Assembly: GCF_041477585.1 (NCBI RefSeq)
Contig: NZ_JBGNYA010000001.1
Span: 2,418,001-2,482,000 of the forward strand
Direction: 5' to 3'
Source: Halobellus sp. MBLA0158
GTDB lineage: Archaea > Halobacteriota > Halobacteria > Halobacteriales > Haloferacaceae
DNA: 64,000 nucleotides
The translations under genes and the position numbers were made by a program. The notes under the pieces were generated by a model. That model saw only the letters and a program-made list of their open reading frames with translations, was not told the origin of the DNA and did not search any database. Of this stretch, positions 26,340-35,442 are shown piece by piece. Numbering within the stretch: position 1 is the stretch's first letter; the number at the start of each line of letters is the position of its first letter.

Positions 26340-27854
26340 TCAGAGTTCGGGCTGGTCGAGGTTGACGTAGACGCTCTTCTGTCGCTGGTAGTGATCCAGC
26401 GCTTCAAGGCCGAGGTCCTTCCCGAAGCCGGATTGTTTGAAGCCGCCGTAGGGCGCGTCGGGCATAATCGGGCCGTACTCGTTCACGTAGACGAGGCCTG
26501 CATCGAGATCGTCCGCGGTCCGGTGGACGAGGGAGGTCTTCTCCGTGCCGATGCCCGCGGCGAGGCCGTACTGGGTGTCGTTGGCGAGGTCGATCGCCTC
26601 CTCGTACTCGGAGAAGGTCTGGATCGTCTGGACGGGCCCGAAGATCTCCTCGCGAGCGATCGTCATCTCGTTGGTGACGCCGCCGAAGACCGTCGGTTCC
26701 ACGTACCAGCCCTCGGAGAGTGCCGGATCGTCGGGCACCCCGCCGCCGCAGAGCAGGTCCGCTTCTTCCCGACCGGTCTCGATGTACTCCCGTACGGTCT
26801 CGAACTGGCGCTGAGAGGTCAGCGGGCCCATCGTGGTTTCTTCGTCGAGGGGGTCGCCCAGCACGTAGGACTCGGCCTTCTCGACGAAGCGCTCGGTGAA
26901 CTCCTCGGCGACGGACTCGTGGACGAGCGCGCGCGAGAACGCGTCGCAGATCTCGCCCGTGCTGTAGAAGATCCCATCGGCCACCGCCTCGACGACCTTC
27001 TCCAGATTCGCGTCGGGGAAGACGATGAAGGGGGACTTGCCGCCGAGTTCGAGGGTGACGGGCGCGACTCGGTCCGCGGCCGCGCGCATCACGCCGCTGC
27101 CGACGGCCGTGCTCCCGGTGAAAGAGATCTTTCTGATGTCGTCGTGTTCGGCTATGGCTTGCCCAACCTCGCTCCCCGGGCCGGGGACGACGTTGAGGAC
27201 GCCGTCGGGGAAGATGCCCTCCGAGAGTTGGGCCGCTCGAAGCGTCGATAGCGGCGTGTCGTTGGCGGGCTTGAGCACGCAGGCGTTGCCGGCCGCCAGC
27301 GCGGGGCCGAGTTTCCAGGCGGCCGCCCACAGGGGATAGTTCCAGGGGACGATCTGGCCGACGACCCCGTACGGTTCCTGGGTCGTGTAGAGGTGGACGT
27401 CCTCGCCGCCCGGAATCTCACTTCCGCGCTGGGCCCGACAGACTGACGCGTAATACTCTAGGGTGTCGATCGCGCCCTCGACCTCCCCGCGAGCCTGCGA
27501 GATCGGTTTCCCGCAGTCCAGACACTCCAAGAGCGTGAGTTCGTCAGTGTGGTCTGCCAGGACGTCGGCCCACTCGAAGAGGCGCGCCGAGCGGTCGCGG
27601 ACGCTCGCGGCCTCCCACTCGCGCTCGAAGGCGTCCCACGCCGCCTCGACCGCGCTGTCGACCGCCGAAGAATCGCCCTGGGGGACTTCGACGATCGACT
27701 CGCCGGTCACGGGATCTTCGACTTCGCTCTTCTGTCCCTGAGTGTGGAGTTCGCCGTCGATCCACGCGCCGAATTCGACGTCGTCCGTCGCCTCCTCGTG
27801 TTTCGAGCGATGCCGCTCGATCACTGGACTCTCACCTGATCGGGAACTGCTCAT
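26340..27854 (-). CDS. Aldehyde dehydrogenase, betaine-aldehyde-dehydrogenase-like
   Basis: Full-length NAD(P)-dependent aldehyde dehydrogenase, 504 aa. Catalytic Glu269 in LELGGKSP and nucleophile Cys303 in STGEICDAFSR; cofactor loop SFTGSTAVGSGV at 244-255; IVPWNYPLW at 168-176. The sequence style (LLECLDCGKPISQARGEV, GPIMPDAPYGGFKQSGFG) is that of betaine/aminoaldehyde dehydrogenases. An ATTTTTAC box about 27 nt upstream supports ATG 27854. It heads the minus-strand series ALDH-sulfatase-IclR and lies opposite the amidohydrolase/Rieske/OpuC genes, so a role in oxidising betaine aldehyde or a similar amine-derived aldehyde is likely but unproven. Confidence 0.88.
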   Translation of the reverse strand: MSSSRSGESPVIERHRSKHEEATDDVEFGAWIDGELHTQGQKSEVEDPVTGESIVEVPQGDSSAVDSAVEAAWDAFEREWEAASVRDRSARLFEWADVLADHTDELTLLECLDCGKPISQARGEVEGAIDTLEYYASVCRAQRGSEIPGGEDVHLYTTQEPYGVVGQIVPWNYPLWAAAWKLGPALAAGNACVLKPANDTPLSTLRAAQLSEGIFPDGVLNVVPGPGSEVGQAIAEHDDIRKISFTGSTAVGSGVMRAAADRVAPVTLELGGKSPFIVFPDANLEKVVEAVADGIFYSTGEICDAFSRALVHESVAEEFTERFVEKAESYVLGDPLDEETTMGPLTSQRQFETVREYIETGREEADLLCGGGVPDDPALSEGWYVEPTVFGGVTNEMTIAREEIFGPVQTIQTFSEYEEAIDLANDTQYGLAAGIGTEKTSLVHRTADDLDAGLVYVNEYGPIMPDAPYGGFKQSGFGKDLGLEALDHYQRQKSVYVNLDQPEL

Positions 27855-28269
27855 ACTGTCACTCCCTACCAGGGGAGTAAAAATCTTCTTACGGCTCTTG
27901 CGTTCGCCCGACCCCCTTGGCGATTGCTCCTCTACATTTCAGTTAGACAATATTTTCTCGGATTCGCGTACGGATGTCCCAACAAAGCGGCGAGGCCACG
28001 GACCGCTAATTCCCGCGGGGTTCAGCAACGACACGAGCGAGCGAACGGGCGGAGTGTTCGTCGCGAAAAACTGAGAGAGGATTGAGGCCCACACAACACC
28101 ACGAGACCGACCGAGGGCTTACGCCGGAACTCATCTGGCAATGGACCTCTAGACCCAAAATGTAATTTCTTCTATAGACTGTGGATAGCGAGGTGAGCGA
28201 GACTCGGTGACGCAAGCAGGACGAATCCGAGCTGTTCGAGATCGGGTCCGGTTCCGTGGCGGGACCGGG
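27855..28269. other. Intergenic region upstream of the aldehyde dehydrogenase
   Basis: Holds the dehydrogenase promoter (ATTTTTAC on the minus strand, about 27878-27886). Beyond that I see no gene; short frames on both strands lack haloarchaeal codon bias. Confidence 0.4.
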
Positions 28270-28581
28270 TTACGCCATCTCGGCGTCGATCCGCTTGCGC
28301 ACCTCGTCGGCGCTGATCTGAAACACGTTGTTTCCGTGATCGTCCCGTCGGCGAACCGCACTCACACAGTCCGTTCCCCCGATGCGGATCACCCACCGGC
28401 TGGGATAGCTCGGATCCTCACTGACGAGTTCGACTTCCGTCCCGTATTCGGATTCGAGTTCTTCGATGACTTCGTGAACGTACGTCCCGTCGGCGAACCG
28501 CGACGGCTCGTACTCCGGGAGACCCAACTCCTCGCGGAGTTCGGCGTTCCGTTCCCACCACTCGGGGCGATCGGATGGCAT
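28270..28581 (-). CDS. Conserved haloarchaeal protein of unknown function (103 aa)
   Basis: Small acidic soluble protein starting MPSDRPEWWERNAELREELGL. It has an N-terminal helical region, then FADGTYVHEVIEELESEYG and a short beta-rich part (RWVIRIGGTDCVSAVRRRDDHGNNVFQIS). The frame continues upstream without support; ATG 28581 lies about 25 nt from an A/T-rich element (AAAAAAATACC) on the minus strand. I recall no function. It lies between the divergent dehydrogenase and amidohydrolase units and may be unrelated to them. Confidence 0.65.
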   Translation of the reverse strand: MPSDRPEWWERNAELREELGLPEYEPSRFADGTYVHEVIEELESEYGTEVELVSEDPSYPSRWVIRIGGTDCVSAVRRRDDHGNNVFQISADEVRKRIDAEMA

Positions 28582-28738
28582 CACGAGCGGTGTTGGAGGG
28601 CCCTTGTGGTATTTTTTTCGACGGGGTCGGTGGCACGATGTGTGCGAGACGCGCTCGCGCGGGAGTCGAGTGTGCTGCTGGGAAGGAACCATCAGCAATC
28701 CAGAAAAAGCGTTATATATTCCCTCGTGAAACGGTGAG

Positions 28739-29815
28739 ATGATGTCACAGACAGCCGCCCACGCGTTAGCGGAGACTACCGTCGTGGACACGGACGTCCA
28801 CATCACGGTAGAGGAAGAGGCGATCGCCGAGTACCTCGAGGAACCGTACCGGTCGAGCATCACCGACTCACCGCATCCGATGTTCCCGTCCAGCAGTTGG
28901 GACCAGCGGATGGGCGGCAAGATCGACGACTACTTCTCCGAGTTCACCGGTCCCGAGGACGTCAGGCAGTTCCAGGAGGACTTCGAGATCGAGTACCCGA
29001 TCATCAATACCTTCGAACCGCTCGGGAAGTTCTCACAGCCCGACCTGGCGATGAGCCTGATGCGGGCGTACAACGACTACCTCCTCGACAGATTCCTCGA
29101 CGACTACGACTTCCTGGGGTTGGCCGCGGTGGCGACACAGCGACCGGAGGAGGCCGCCGCGGAGATCGAACGCATCGGGGACAACGACCAGATCGTCGGG
29201 CTCTATCTCGGGACGAGCGGCGAGTACCCGCCGCTCGGAGACCCGTCGAACGACCCCATCTACAGGGCCGCAGAGGACCACGACCTGCCGATCGTCTTCC
29301 ACGGGAACGGCGAGGAATTTATGTTCGATTTCCCGTTGCACAACAAGGGGTTCAACAACTACTTCGAGGTGCAATCGCTCGGCCACCCGTGGCAACAGAT
29401 GGCGACGATGGCCAGCGTCATCGGGGAGGGAGTCCCGGCGAAGTTCCCCGATCTCGACTTCGTCTTCCTCGAAGCGGGGATCGGATGGGTCCCGTACATG
29501 ATGCATCGGATGAACAAGATCTACCGAATGCGGCGGAGCGAAGTCCCGCTCCTCGAACAGTCGCCCGAGGAGTACATCCGCGATCGGTTCTACATCGGCT
29601 CACAGCCGCTCGGCGAGCCCAACCGTTCCGAGGATATGAAGCGGATGATCGAGACGCTCGGTGCGGATATGCTGATGTTCGCTACCGACTATCCGCACTG
29701 GGACTTCGATCACCTCGAAGAACTCGACAAGTACCTACAGCACTACTTTACCGAGGAGGAGCGGCAGAAGATCCTGTACGAGACCCCGGTAGAGGCGTTC
29801 CGTCTCCCCTTCTAA
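28739..29815 (+). CDS. Amidohydrolase family protein (ACMSD-like, amidohydrolase 2)
   Basis: Metal-dependent TIM-barrel hydrolase or decarboxylase, 358 aa. N-terminal metal motif DTDVHI at about residues 18-23, then IVFHGNGEEF near 186, FVFLEAGIGWVPYMMHRM near 242-259 and MFATDYPHWDFDH near 317, a pattern of amidohydrolase-2/ACMSD-type enzymes. A strong TATA element GTTATATATT (28711-28720) precedes two adjacent ATGs (28739, 28742). The Rieske ferredoxin gene follows after two bases, so the two are one transcript. The reaction is unknown; it could process the product of the Rieske oxygenase at 33.9 kb. Confidence 0.85.
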   Translation: MMSQTAAHALAETTVVDTDVHITVEEEAIAEYLEEPYRSSITDSPHPMFPSSSWDQRMGGKIDDYFSEFTGPEDVRQFQEDFEIEYPIINTFEPLGKFSQPDLAMSLMRAYNDYLLDRFLDDYDFLGLAAVATQRPEEAAAEIERIGDNDQIVGLYLGTSGEYPPLGDPSNDPIYRAAEDHDLPIVFHGNGEEFMFDFPLHNKGFNNYFEVQSLGHPWQQMATMASVIGEGVPAKFPDLDFVFLEAGIGWVPYMMHRMNKIYRMRRSEVPLLEQSPEEYIRDRFYIGSQPLGEPNRSEDMKRMIETLGADMLMFATDYPHWDFDHLEELDKYLQHYFTEEERQKILYETPVEAFRLPF

Positions 29816-29817
29816 CG

Positions 29818-30183
29818 ATGAGTGAACACACCGTTGCGACAGTCGGTGAACTGGACGAAGGCGACCGGAAGCTGGTCGAAATCGAGGGGCGAGAGATCGC
29901 CCTGTTCCGGATCGACGGCGAGTTTCGGGCGTACACGAACTGGTGCATCCACCAGGGCGGGCCCGCCTGCGAGGGGAGCATCACCGGCACCAGCGACGCC
30001 GAGTTCGATCGCGACGAGCTCCAGACGGAGCTCCAGTGGGGCAAAGAGGGCGAAGTGCTCAACTGCCCGTGGCACGGCTGGGAGTACGACATCCCGACCG
30101 GAGAGTGTCTCTCGAAGGAGGGAACGAAACTGCCCTCGCATCCGGTACGGGTCGAAGACGGCGACGTAGTGGTCTCGCTGTAA
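29818..30183 (+). CDS. Rieske [2Fe-2S] ferredoxin-like protein
   Basis: 121-aa single-domain Rieske protein. Cluster ligands are Cys43/His45 (CIHQGGP) and Cys83/His86 (CPWHGWEYD). Between the two motifs is a longer acidic insert of about 25 residues than in ordinary Rieske ferredoxins. No membrane segment, so it is a soluble electron carrier or a component of a ring/amine oxygenase. It starts two bases after the amidohydrolase stop. A likely electron donor for the Rieske oxygenase at 33.9 kb, since no dedicated reductase is seen in the island (inference). Confidence 0.9.
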   Translation: MSEHTVATVGELDEGDRKLVEIEGREIALFRIDGEFRAYTNWCIHQGGPACEGSITGTSDAEFDRDELQTELQWGKEGEVLNCPWHGWEYDIPTGECLSKEGTKLPSHPVRVEDGDVVVSL

Positions 30184-30319
30184 CCGATAACCGTTCGGCG
30201 TTTCTGCGCACCGATTCCGAGCCGAAGTGTCCGATTATTCGGTCGAACTCCCGTCGGGTAGCCGTATATCATTCCGAACAGGAAAAGATTTAATTAGTGT
30301 TGTAAGCATTAGCGAGTGT

Positions 30320-31273
30320 ATGGCTAACACACGCCGGGATGTCCTTAGACGAGGCCTCGCCGCGTCAGGGGCAACCGTTCTCGGATCGCTAGCTGGATGC
30401 ACGGGGACCTTCACTGGAGGCGGATCGACCACGACGGTGACGGCGGCGTCGATGCAGTGGACCGAAGCCGAGCTGATGGGATATCTCGGCTTCGAGTCGA
30501 TAAAGGCGAACACCGACGTGGAGACCGAAGACGAACTGTCGCTCGGGGGATCGATGCAGTGCTTCCAAGCCCTCAAGAGCGGGGAGATCAGTTTCTACCA
30601 CCTGTACACGGCGGGGGCGTACGCCACGATGCCGCCGAAACACGAGGAGATCCCGAGTGACCCCGAGGAGGTCTACCAGCAGGCCAAACAGGAGATGCAG
30701 GAGGAACATAACCTGCGGTACCTAGAGCGCGCCAACTTCAACAACACCTACGCCCTCGCGGTCCGGCCCGGCTGGCAGGAAGAGACGGGAATCGAGACGA
30801 TCAGCGACCTCGCAGAGCACTTCAACGGCGGCAACACCGACATCACCGTCGTTTTGGGACCGGAGTTCGCAGAGCGCGAAGACGGGTGGCCGGGCGTCAC
30901 GCAGGCGTACGGCTTCGCCGGCGTAGCCGACGAGCTAAACATCAGAAAGATCGGCGCGAACCTCACCTATCAGGTACTCGGTGAGGGCGAAGCCGAGGTC
31001 GGGATGGTGTTCACCACCAATCCGAAGATCAAGCAGTACGACCTCGCCGTCCTGGAGGACGACCAGAACTTCTTCGCGCCGTACAACCCGGCGCCGCTCG
31101 CCCGCCCCGACGACGTGCCGTCGGGATCGGCGGTGGAGGAGGCGCTCACCGCACCGATGGCCGCGCTCAGCAGCGAAGAGCAGGTCATCGAACTGAACTC
31201 CCGAATCGCCATCGACGGCGAAGACGTCCAGGACGTGGCAGTCGACTTCTTGGAGAGCGAAGGAATCATCTGA
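30320..31273 (+). CDS. Tat lipoprotein, OpuC-type (quaternary amine) substrate-binding protein
   Basis: 317 aa. Tat motif TRRDVLRR at residues 4-11, lipobox Cys27 in SLAGC, then an OpuAC-type binding domain (SMQWTEAELMGYLGFE; YALAVRPGWQEETGIETISDLAEH; MVFTTNPKIKQYDLAVLEDD). The frame is open upstream, but ATG 30320 puts the Tat signal at the N-terminus and follows TTTAAT (about 30290-30295). First gene of a four-gene OpuC operon. The family carries glycine betaine, choline, carnitine, choline sulfate and similar compatible solutes; the aromatic cage residues cannot be assigned by eye. Confidence 0.9.
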   Translation: MANTRRDVLRRGLAASGATVLGSLAGCTGTFTGGGSTTTVTAASMQWTEAELMGYLGFESIKANTDVETEDELSLGGSMQCFQALKSGEISFYHLYTAGAYATMPPKHEEIPSDPEEVYQQAKQEMQEEHNLRYLERANFNNTYALAVRPGWQEETGIETISDLAEHFNGGNTDITVVLGPEFAEREDGWPGVTQAYGFAGVADELNIRKIGANLTYQVLGEGEAEVGMVFTTNPKIKQYDLAVLEDDQNFFAPYNPAPLARPDDVPSGSAVEEALTAPMAALSSEEQVIELNSRIAIDGEDVQDVAVDFLESEGII

Positions 31274-31276
31274 CTG

Positions 31277-31993
31277 ATGACCACCGCGCACTCACCAACG
31301 GGACCGTTGTTCATCTCTCCGTACATCGAGTTCGTCGCGGAGAACTTCAATCAGCTCGTCGCTCGGCTGGTCGAACACATCCTGATCACGGCGGAGACGG
31401 TGCTCATCGCGGTACCGATCGCGGTCGGGCTCGGCGTCCTGATAACGTACAACGACCGCGCGGCGACGGCGGTGCTCTGGCTGGCCGGCATCGCGATGAC
31501 CATTCCCAGCCTCGCGGCGTTCGGGCTGCTCGTTCCGTTCTTGGGGATCGGAAGCGACCCGGTCGTGTTCACGTTGATCCTGTACTCGCAGCTCCCCGTC
31601 ATTCGGAACACGTACGTCGGACTGACGGGTGTCGAGGAGGCGATGAAAGAGGCCGGGCGGGGACTGGGAATGACGCGCCGCCAGCGGCTCCGCCGCATCC
31701 AGATTCCGATGGCCCTGCCGATCATCCTGGCCGGCGTCCGCAACGCGGTCGTCATCGTGGTCGGCGTCGCGGCGGTCGGCGCCTACATCGGTGCGGGCGG
31801 GCTCGGAGAGTTCATCTTCAACGGCATCCGGCAGGGCGACTCCGTGATGATCGTCGTCGCGACGATCGTCGTGTCGCTGCTGGCGCTCGCCGCGGACTAC
31901 GGCATCGCCACGGTCGAACAGCTCCTGCGGATCCGCAACGGCGAAGAGGTCGAACAGCGAGTCAGCACACAGCTCATAGAGAGGGCGATATAA
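31277..31993 (+). CDS. OpuC-type ABC transporter permease
   Basis: 238 aa, about five to six membrane helices, with the permease coupling motif EAGRGLGMTRRQRLRRIQIPMALP (EAA loop) near residues 118-141. Begins three bases after the binding-protein stop and its stop overlaps the ATPase start by one base (TAATG). Forms the channel with the second permease at 32978. Confidence 0.92.
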   Translation: MTTAHSPTGPLFISPYIEFVAENFNQLVARLVEHILITAETVLIAVPIAVGLGVLITYNDRAATAVLWLAGIAMTIPSLAAFGLLVPFLGIGSDPVVFTLILYSQLPVIRNTYVGLTGVEEAMKEAGRGLGMTRRQRLRRIQIPMALPIILAGVRNAVVIVVGVAAVGAYIGAGGLGEFIFNGIRQGDSVMIVVATIVVSLLALAADYGIATVEQLLRIRNGEEVEQRVSTQLIERAI

Positions 31994-32976
31994 TGATCGA
32001 ATTCGAGGACGTAACGAAGGTATACCCGGATGGGACGACAGCCATCGAGGAGATCAGTTTCACCGTCGAGGAAGGGACGACGACCGTACTCGTCGGCCCG
32101 TCCGGCTGCGGGAAGACCACCAGTATGAAGCTGGTGAACCGACTCGAAGAACCCACCGAGGGGACCGTCTACGTCGACGGGACCGACAATCAGGAGCTCG
32201 ACAAGATCGATCTCCGGCGAAGCATCGGCTACGTGATCCAAGAGATCGGCCTGTTCGATCACCTGACCGTCGGCGAAAACATCGCCACCGTCCCGGAGCT
32301 GGTCGGCTGGGATCAGTCCAGGATCGACGACCGCGTCGACGAGCTACTGGAACTGATGGACCTCTCCCCGGAGTACCGGGACCAGTATCCGCGGGAACTG
32401 TCCGGCGGACAGCGACAACGCATCGGTGTGGCCCGGGCGCTCGCCGCCGACCCGGACATCCTCCTGATGGACGAACCCTTCGGCGCCCTCGACCCGATCA
32501 CCCGGGACAACCTCCAAGACGAGTTCCTCCAGATCCAAGAGCGGATCAACACGACGATCCTGTTCGTCACCCACAGCATCGACGAAGCGCTCAAGATGGG
32601 CGATCGGATCGCGATCTTCGACGTCGGCGAGATCGTCCAGTACGACACGCCGGCAGAGATCCTCTCGAACCCGAAGAACGAATTCGTAGAGAACTTCATC
32701 GGAGAGAATCAGACGTTCAAGCAGCTGTCGATCACCCGCGTCCGCGAGGTGATGGACGAACCACAGGCCCACGAGTCCGCCAGCGCCGACGTCGCCCCCG
32801 CGGCCGACGGCGGGGAGTACTACAGCATTTCGCCGGACGATACGCTTCAGGTCGGTCTGACGCGGCTGCTGAGCATCGATCACACCACACTGCCCGTGGT
32901 GGAGGGCGACGACGTGGTCGGGTACCTCACCGAAGAGCACGTCCGGTCGTACTTCGACTCCGCGGGGGAGCCGTAA
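31993..32976 (+). CDS. OpuC-type ABC transporter ATPase with CBS domain
   Basis: 327 aa. Walker A GPSGCGKT at residues 35-42, signature LSGGQRQR near 136, Walker B ILLMDEP near 156, H-loop FVTHSIDEAL. The last about 80 residues (SISPDDTLQVGLTRLLSIDHTTLPVVEGDDVVGYLTEEHV) form a CBS-type domain, in OpuA-like systems the ionic-strength sensor that gates transport. The spacing and order (SBP-permease-ATPase-permease) are those of OpuC operons. Confidence 0.92.
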   Translation: MIEFEDVTKVYPDGTTAIEEISFTVEEGTTTVLVGPSGCGKTTSMKLVNRLEEPTEGTVYVDGTDNQELDKIDLRRSIGYVIQEIGLFDHLTVGENIATVPELVGWDQSRIDDRVDELLELMDLSPEYRDQYPRELSGGQRQRIGVARALAADPDILLMDEPFGALDPITRDNLQDEFLQIQERINTTILFVTHSIDEALKMGDRIAIFDVGEIVQYDTPAEILSNPKNEFVENFIGENQTFKQLSITRVREVMDEPQAHESASADVAPAADGGEYYSISPDDTLQVGLTRLLSIDHTTLPVVEGDDVVGYLTEEHVRSYFDSAGEP

Positions 32977-32977
32977 G

Positions 32978-33652
32978 ATGGCCGGCGTCGTCTCGACGTC
33001 CCTGAGCGGCATCAGGTACCTGCTCGATCACCTCCCGGAGTTCTGGCAGCTCCTGGCGGAGCATATGGTCTTGGTCATCGTCTCGGAGATGATCGCGGTA
33101 TCGCTCGCGATCCCGCTCGGGGTGATCGCGGCTCGCCACGAGAAGCTGAAGAGCCCCATCCTCTCGGTCGGGAACGTGGCACAGACGGTGCCGCCGCTGG
33201 CCGTGATCGCGCTGATGTTCCCGATCCTGGGGCTCGGCTTTCTGCCCTCGTTCGTGGCGCTGTTTATCTACGCGCTGCTTCCGGTGATGGTCAACACGAT
33301 CACGGGGCTGGAAAGCGTCGAAGAGGGGACGATCAACGCGGCCAAAGGGATGGGAATGACCCGGAACGAGCGGCTGACGAAAATCAGATTCCCGCTGGCC
33401 CTGCCGGTCATCTTCGCCGGCATTCGGACGAGCACCGTGATCAACGTCGGAACGGCGTACCTGGCGTTCTTCATCGGCGGCGGCGGGCTGGGTGCCTGGG
33501 TCATCAGCGGCATCAATCTATTCAATATGCCACAGGTGTTCGCCGGGGCGATCTCCGGCGCAGTACTGGCGATCTCGTTGGACCTGATCCTGGCGGCGGT
33601 CGAAAGCCGACTCGGAAACACCGGTCCGGCGTCTGCGCAGGTCGCCGCCTGA
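32978..33652 (+). CDS. OpuC-type ABC transporter permease (second)
   Basis: 224-aa paralogue of the permease at 31277, with about five helices and the coupling loop NAAKGMGMTRNERLTKIRFPLALP near residues 113-136. It begins one base after the ATPase stop and ends the operon. Two non-identical permease subunits are normal for OpuC systems. Confidence 0.92.
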   Translation: MAGVVSTSLSGIRYLLDHLPEFWQLLAEHMVLVIVSEMIAVSLAIPLGVIAARHEKLKSPILSVGNVAQTVPPLAVIALMFPILGLGFLPSFVALFIYALLPVMVNTITGLESVEEGTINAAKGMGMTRNERLTKIRFPLALPVIFAGIRTSTVINVGTAYLAFFIGGGGLGAWVISGINLFNMPQVFAGAISGAVLAISLDLILAAVESRLGNTGPASAQVAA

Positions 33653-33938
33653 TCCTCGACGTGGCTTTAATTTGATGGTTTGAAAATAGATATTTTTGTT
33701 ATCGTATCATTTAGTGTAGGATTTCTTGTCCAGTCAATTTTAGAATTACTTCCATATTAGAGCAACTGAAGCCAATTGAACTTGACGTCCAAAAATAACT
33801 ATTTTATTATTGATTATTAATCGCAGGCAGAATAAACGCGAAATGACTGACCGAAATTCGCGGAAATGACGGCCCCCACTTATACACGTGTGGTATTCCT
33901 CTCTCACCTCTTTCCATATCTGTCGAATGTAATGCGAT

Positions 33939-35084
33939 ATGACGCGATGGGACGATGATCGTGTCGAAATACACGGTGTTAGTGCCGACATCACCGACGA
34001 AACGAACGCATTACCGACGAAATATTTTACCGACCCTGGCGTCCACGAGATGGAAAAAGACCAGATTTTCGGACGGTACTGGGTGTACGCGGGCCACGAA
34101 AATCTGATCCCGGAGCGGGGCGACTACTTCACCCGAACTATCGCCGACAGACAGATAATCGTCACCCGCGACGACGGGGGAGACGTCCGTGCGTTCTACA
34201 ACGTCTGTGCGCATCGTGGCTCGAAGATGCTCGACGACACGCCGATGACGGATCCGGGGAGTCTCAACCGGATCACCTGCCCCTACCACCTCTGGGCGTA
34301 CGAACTCGACGGCGACCTCGCGAGCACTCCCGAGAGCTTCGAGGAGGCCACTCTCAATCCCGACCTCGACGACGACGACGCCGTCCCCGAACTCGACTCG
34401 GAGGCCAACGGACTGCTGGAAGTCACTACGGACTCGATCGGGCCGCTAGTCTTCGTCAACTTCGCCGACGACCCGGACCTCTCGCTCGCGGAGCAGGCCG
34501 GAGAGATGAAGACGGAACTCGAAGCGCTTCCGCTCGGGGAATACGAACACGCTCGCCGCTACGTCTCCGAGGTCGAATGCAACTGGAAGGCGTTCGGCGG
34601 GAACTACTCGGAGTGTGACCACTGCCATCCGAACCATCAGGACTGGGTGACGGGCCTCGAACTCAGAGACTCCGAACTCGAACTCAACGACTACCACTGG
34701 GTGCTCCACTACAAACACAAAGAGGACGTGGACGACGAGATGCGCATCCACCCCGAGCACGAGGCGAAGTTCTACTACTTCTGGCCGAACTTCACGGTCA
34801 ATATGTACGGGACTGCCGACGGCTACGGAACGTACATCATCGACCCCATCGACGAGGGCCGGTTCCAGCTCATCGCGGACTACTACTTCCGCGACGCAGA
34901 CCTCTCCGAGGAGGAAGAGCAGTTCGTGCAGACGAGCCGGAAGCTCCAGGAGGAGGACTTCGAGTTGGTCGAACGGCAGTACGAGGGCCTCAAGTCGGGT
35001 GCGCTCGGGCAGGGCCAGCTCGGTCCGAACGAACACACGGTTCACAAACTTCACCGGCTCGCACAAGATGCCTACAACGCCTGA
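33939..35084 (+). CDS. Rieske non-heme iron oxygenase alpha subunit (CntA/choline-monooxygenase-like)
   Basis: 381-aa oxygenase. Rieske ligands Cys90/His92 (CAHRGSK) and Cys114/His117 (CPYHLWAYELDG). Mononuclear iron site in NYSECDHCHPNH, with His228 and His233. The GGNYSECxHC context is typical of enzymes acting on quaternary amines (carnitine, choline, glycine betaine, stachydrine) rather than of aromatic-ring dioxygenases, though the usual Tyr before the first His is Asp here. No beta subunit is encoded nearby, as expected for that class. The start MTRWDDDR has a weak CATATC element 22 nt upstream. A small winged-helix gene follows after four bases. Confidence 0.88.
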   Translation: MTRWDDDRVEIHGVSADITDETNALPTKYFTDPGVHEMEKDQIFGRYWVYAGHENLIPERGDYFTRTIADRQIIVTRDDGGDVRAFYNVCAHRGSKMLDDTPMTDPGSLNRITCPYHLWAYELDGDLASTPESFEEATLNPDLDDDDAVPELDSEANGLLEVTTDSIGPLVFVNFADDPDLSLAEQAGEMKTELEALPLGEYEHARRYVSEVECNWKAFGGNYSECDHCHPNHQDWVTGLELRDSELELNDYHWVLHYKHKEDVDDEMRIHPEHEAKFYYFWPNFTVNMYGTADGYGTYIIDPIDEGRFQLIADYYFRDADLSEEEEQFVQTSRKLQEEDFELVERQYEGLKSGALGQGQLGPNEHTVHKLHRLAQDAYNA

Positions 35085-35088
35085 AGGA

Positions 35089-35442
35089 ATGGCCGCACAG
35101 AGCACCCGAGCGGGCGTCGTCACGTGTCCCGACTGTGACCTTTCGGTGCCGATCGACGACCCCAACGAAGCAATCGAACTGCATCGACGACACGCGAGCG
35201 TCACCGCTCACAGCGTCGTCTGGAAGAGCGTCGGAATCGATGCCGCCGTCTCCGAAGCAGATGTGACTGGGGCGCTCTACGAACTCGAAGACGCGTATCC
35301 CGACGGCGTTCCGTTCGGGACTCTCACCGCATCGCTCGCTGATCACGGTATTTCGATCGGGGAAACGCTTGAGATCGTGTCCGATCTCCGAATGGACGGA
35401 AAGATCTACGAACCGCGAGACGATCACATACTGTCGGTTTGA
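35089..35442 (+). CDS. Small zinc-knuckle/winged-helix protein
   Basis: 117 aa starting MAAQSTRAGVVTCPDCD. One CPDC pair and histidines (HRRHASVTAHSV) make a possible zinc site, followed by a winged-helix-like tail (ALYELEDAYPDGVPFGTLTASLAD ... DLRMDGKIYEPRDDHILSV) reminiscent of the C-terminal winged helix of archaeal MCM. ATG 35089, with a GAAGGA ribosome-binding sequence overlapping the oxygenase stop, was chosen over 35068, which lies inside the oxygenase. Possibly a regulator of the oxygenase; no function is established. Confidence 0.65.
   Translation: MAAQSTRAGVVTCPDCDLSVPIDDPNEAIELHRRHASVTAHSVVWKSVGIDAAVSEADVTGALYELEDAYPDGVPFGTLTASLADHGISIGETLEIVSDLRMDGKIYEPRDDHILSV

Noticed and set aside
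28897-30183. 428-codon frame joining amidohydrolase region and Rieske ferredoxin
   Set aside because: First two-thirds are the wrong frame of the amidohydrolase; only the part from ATG 29818 is a gene.
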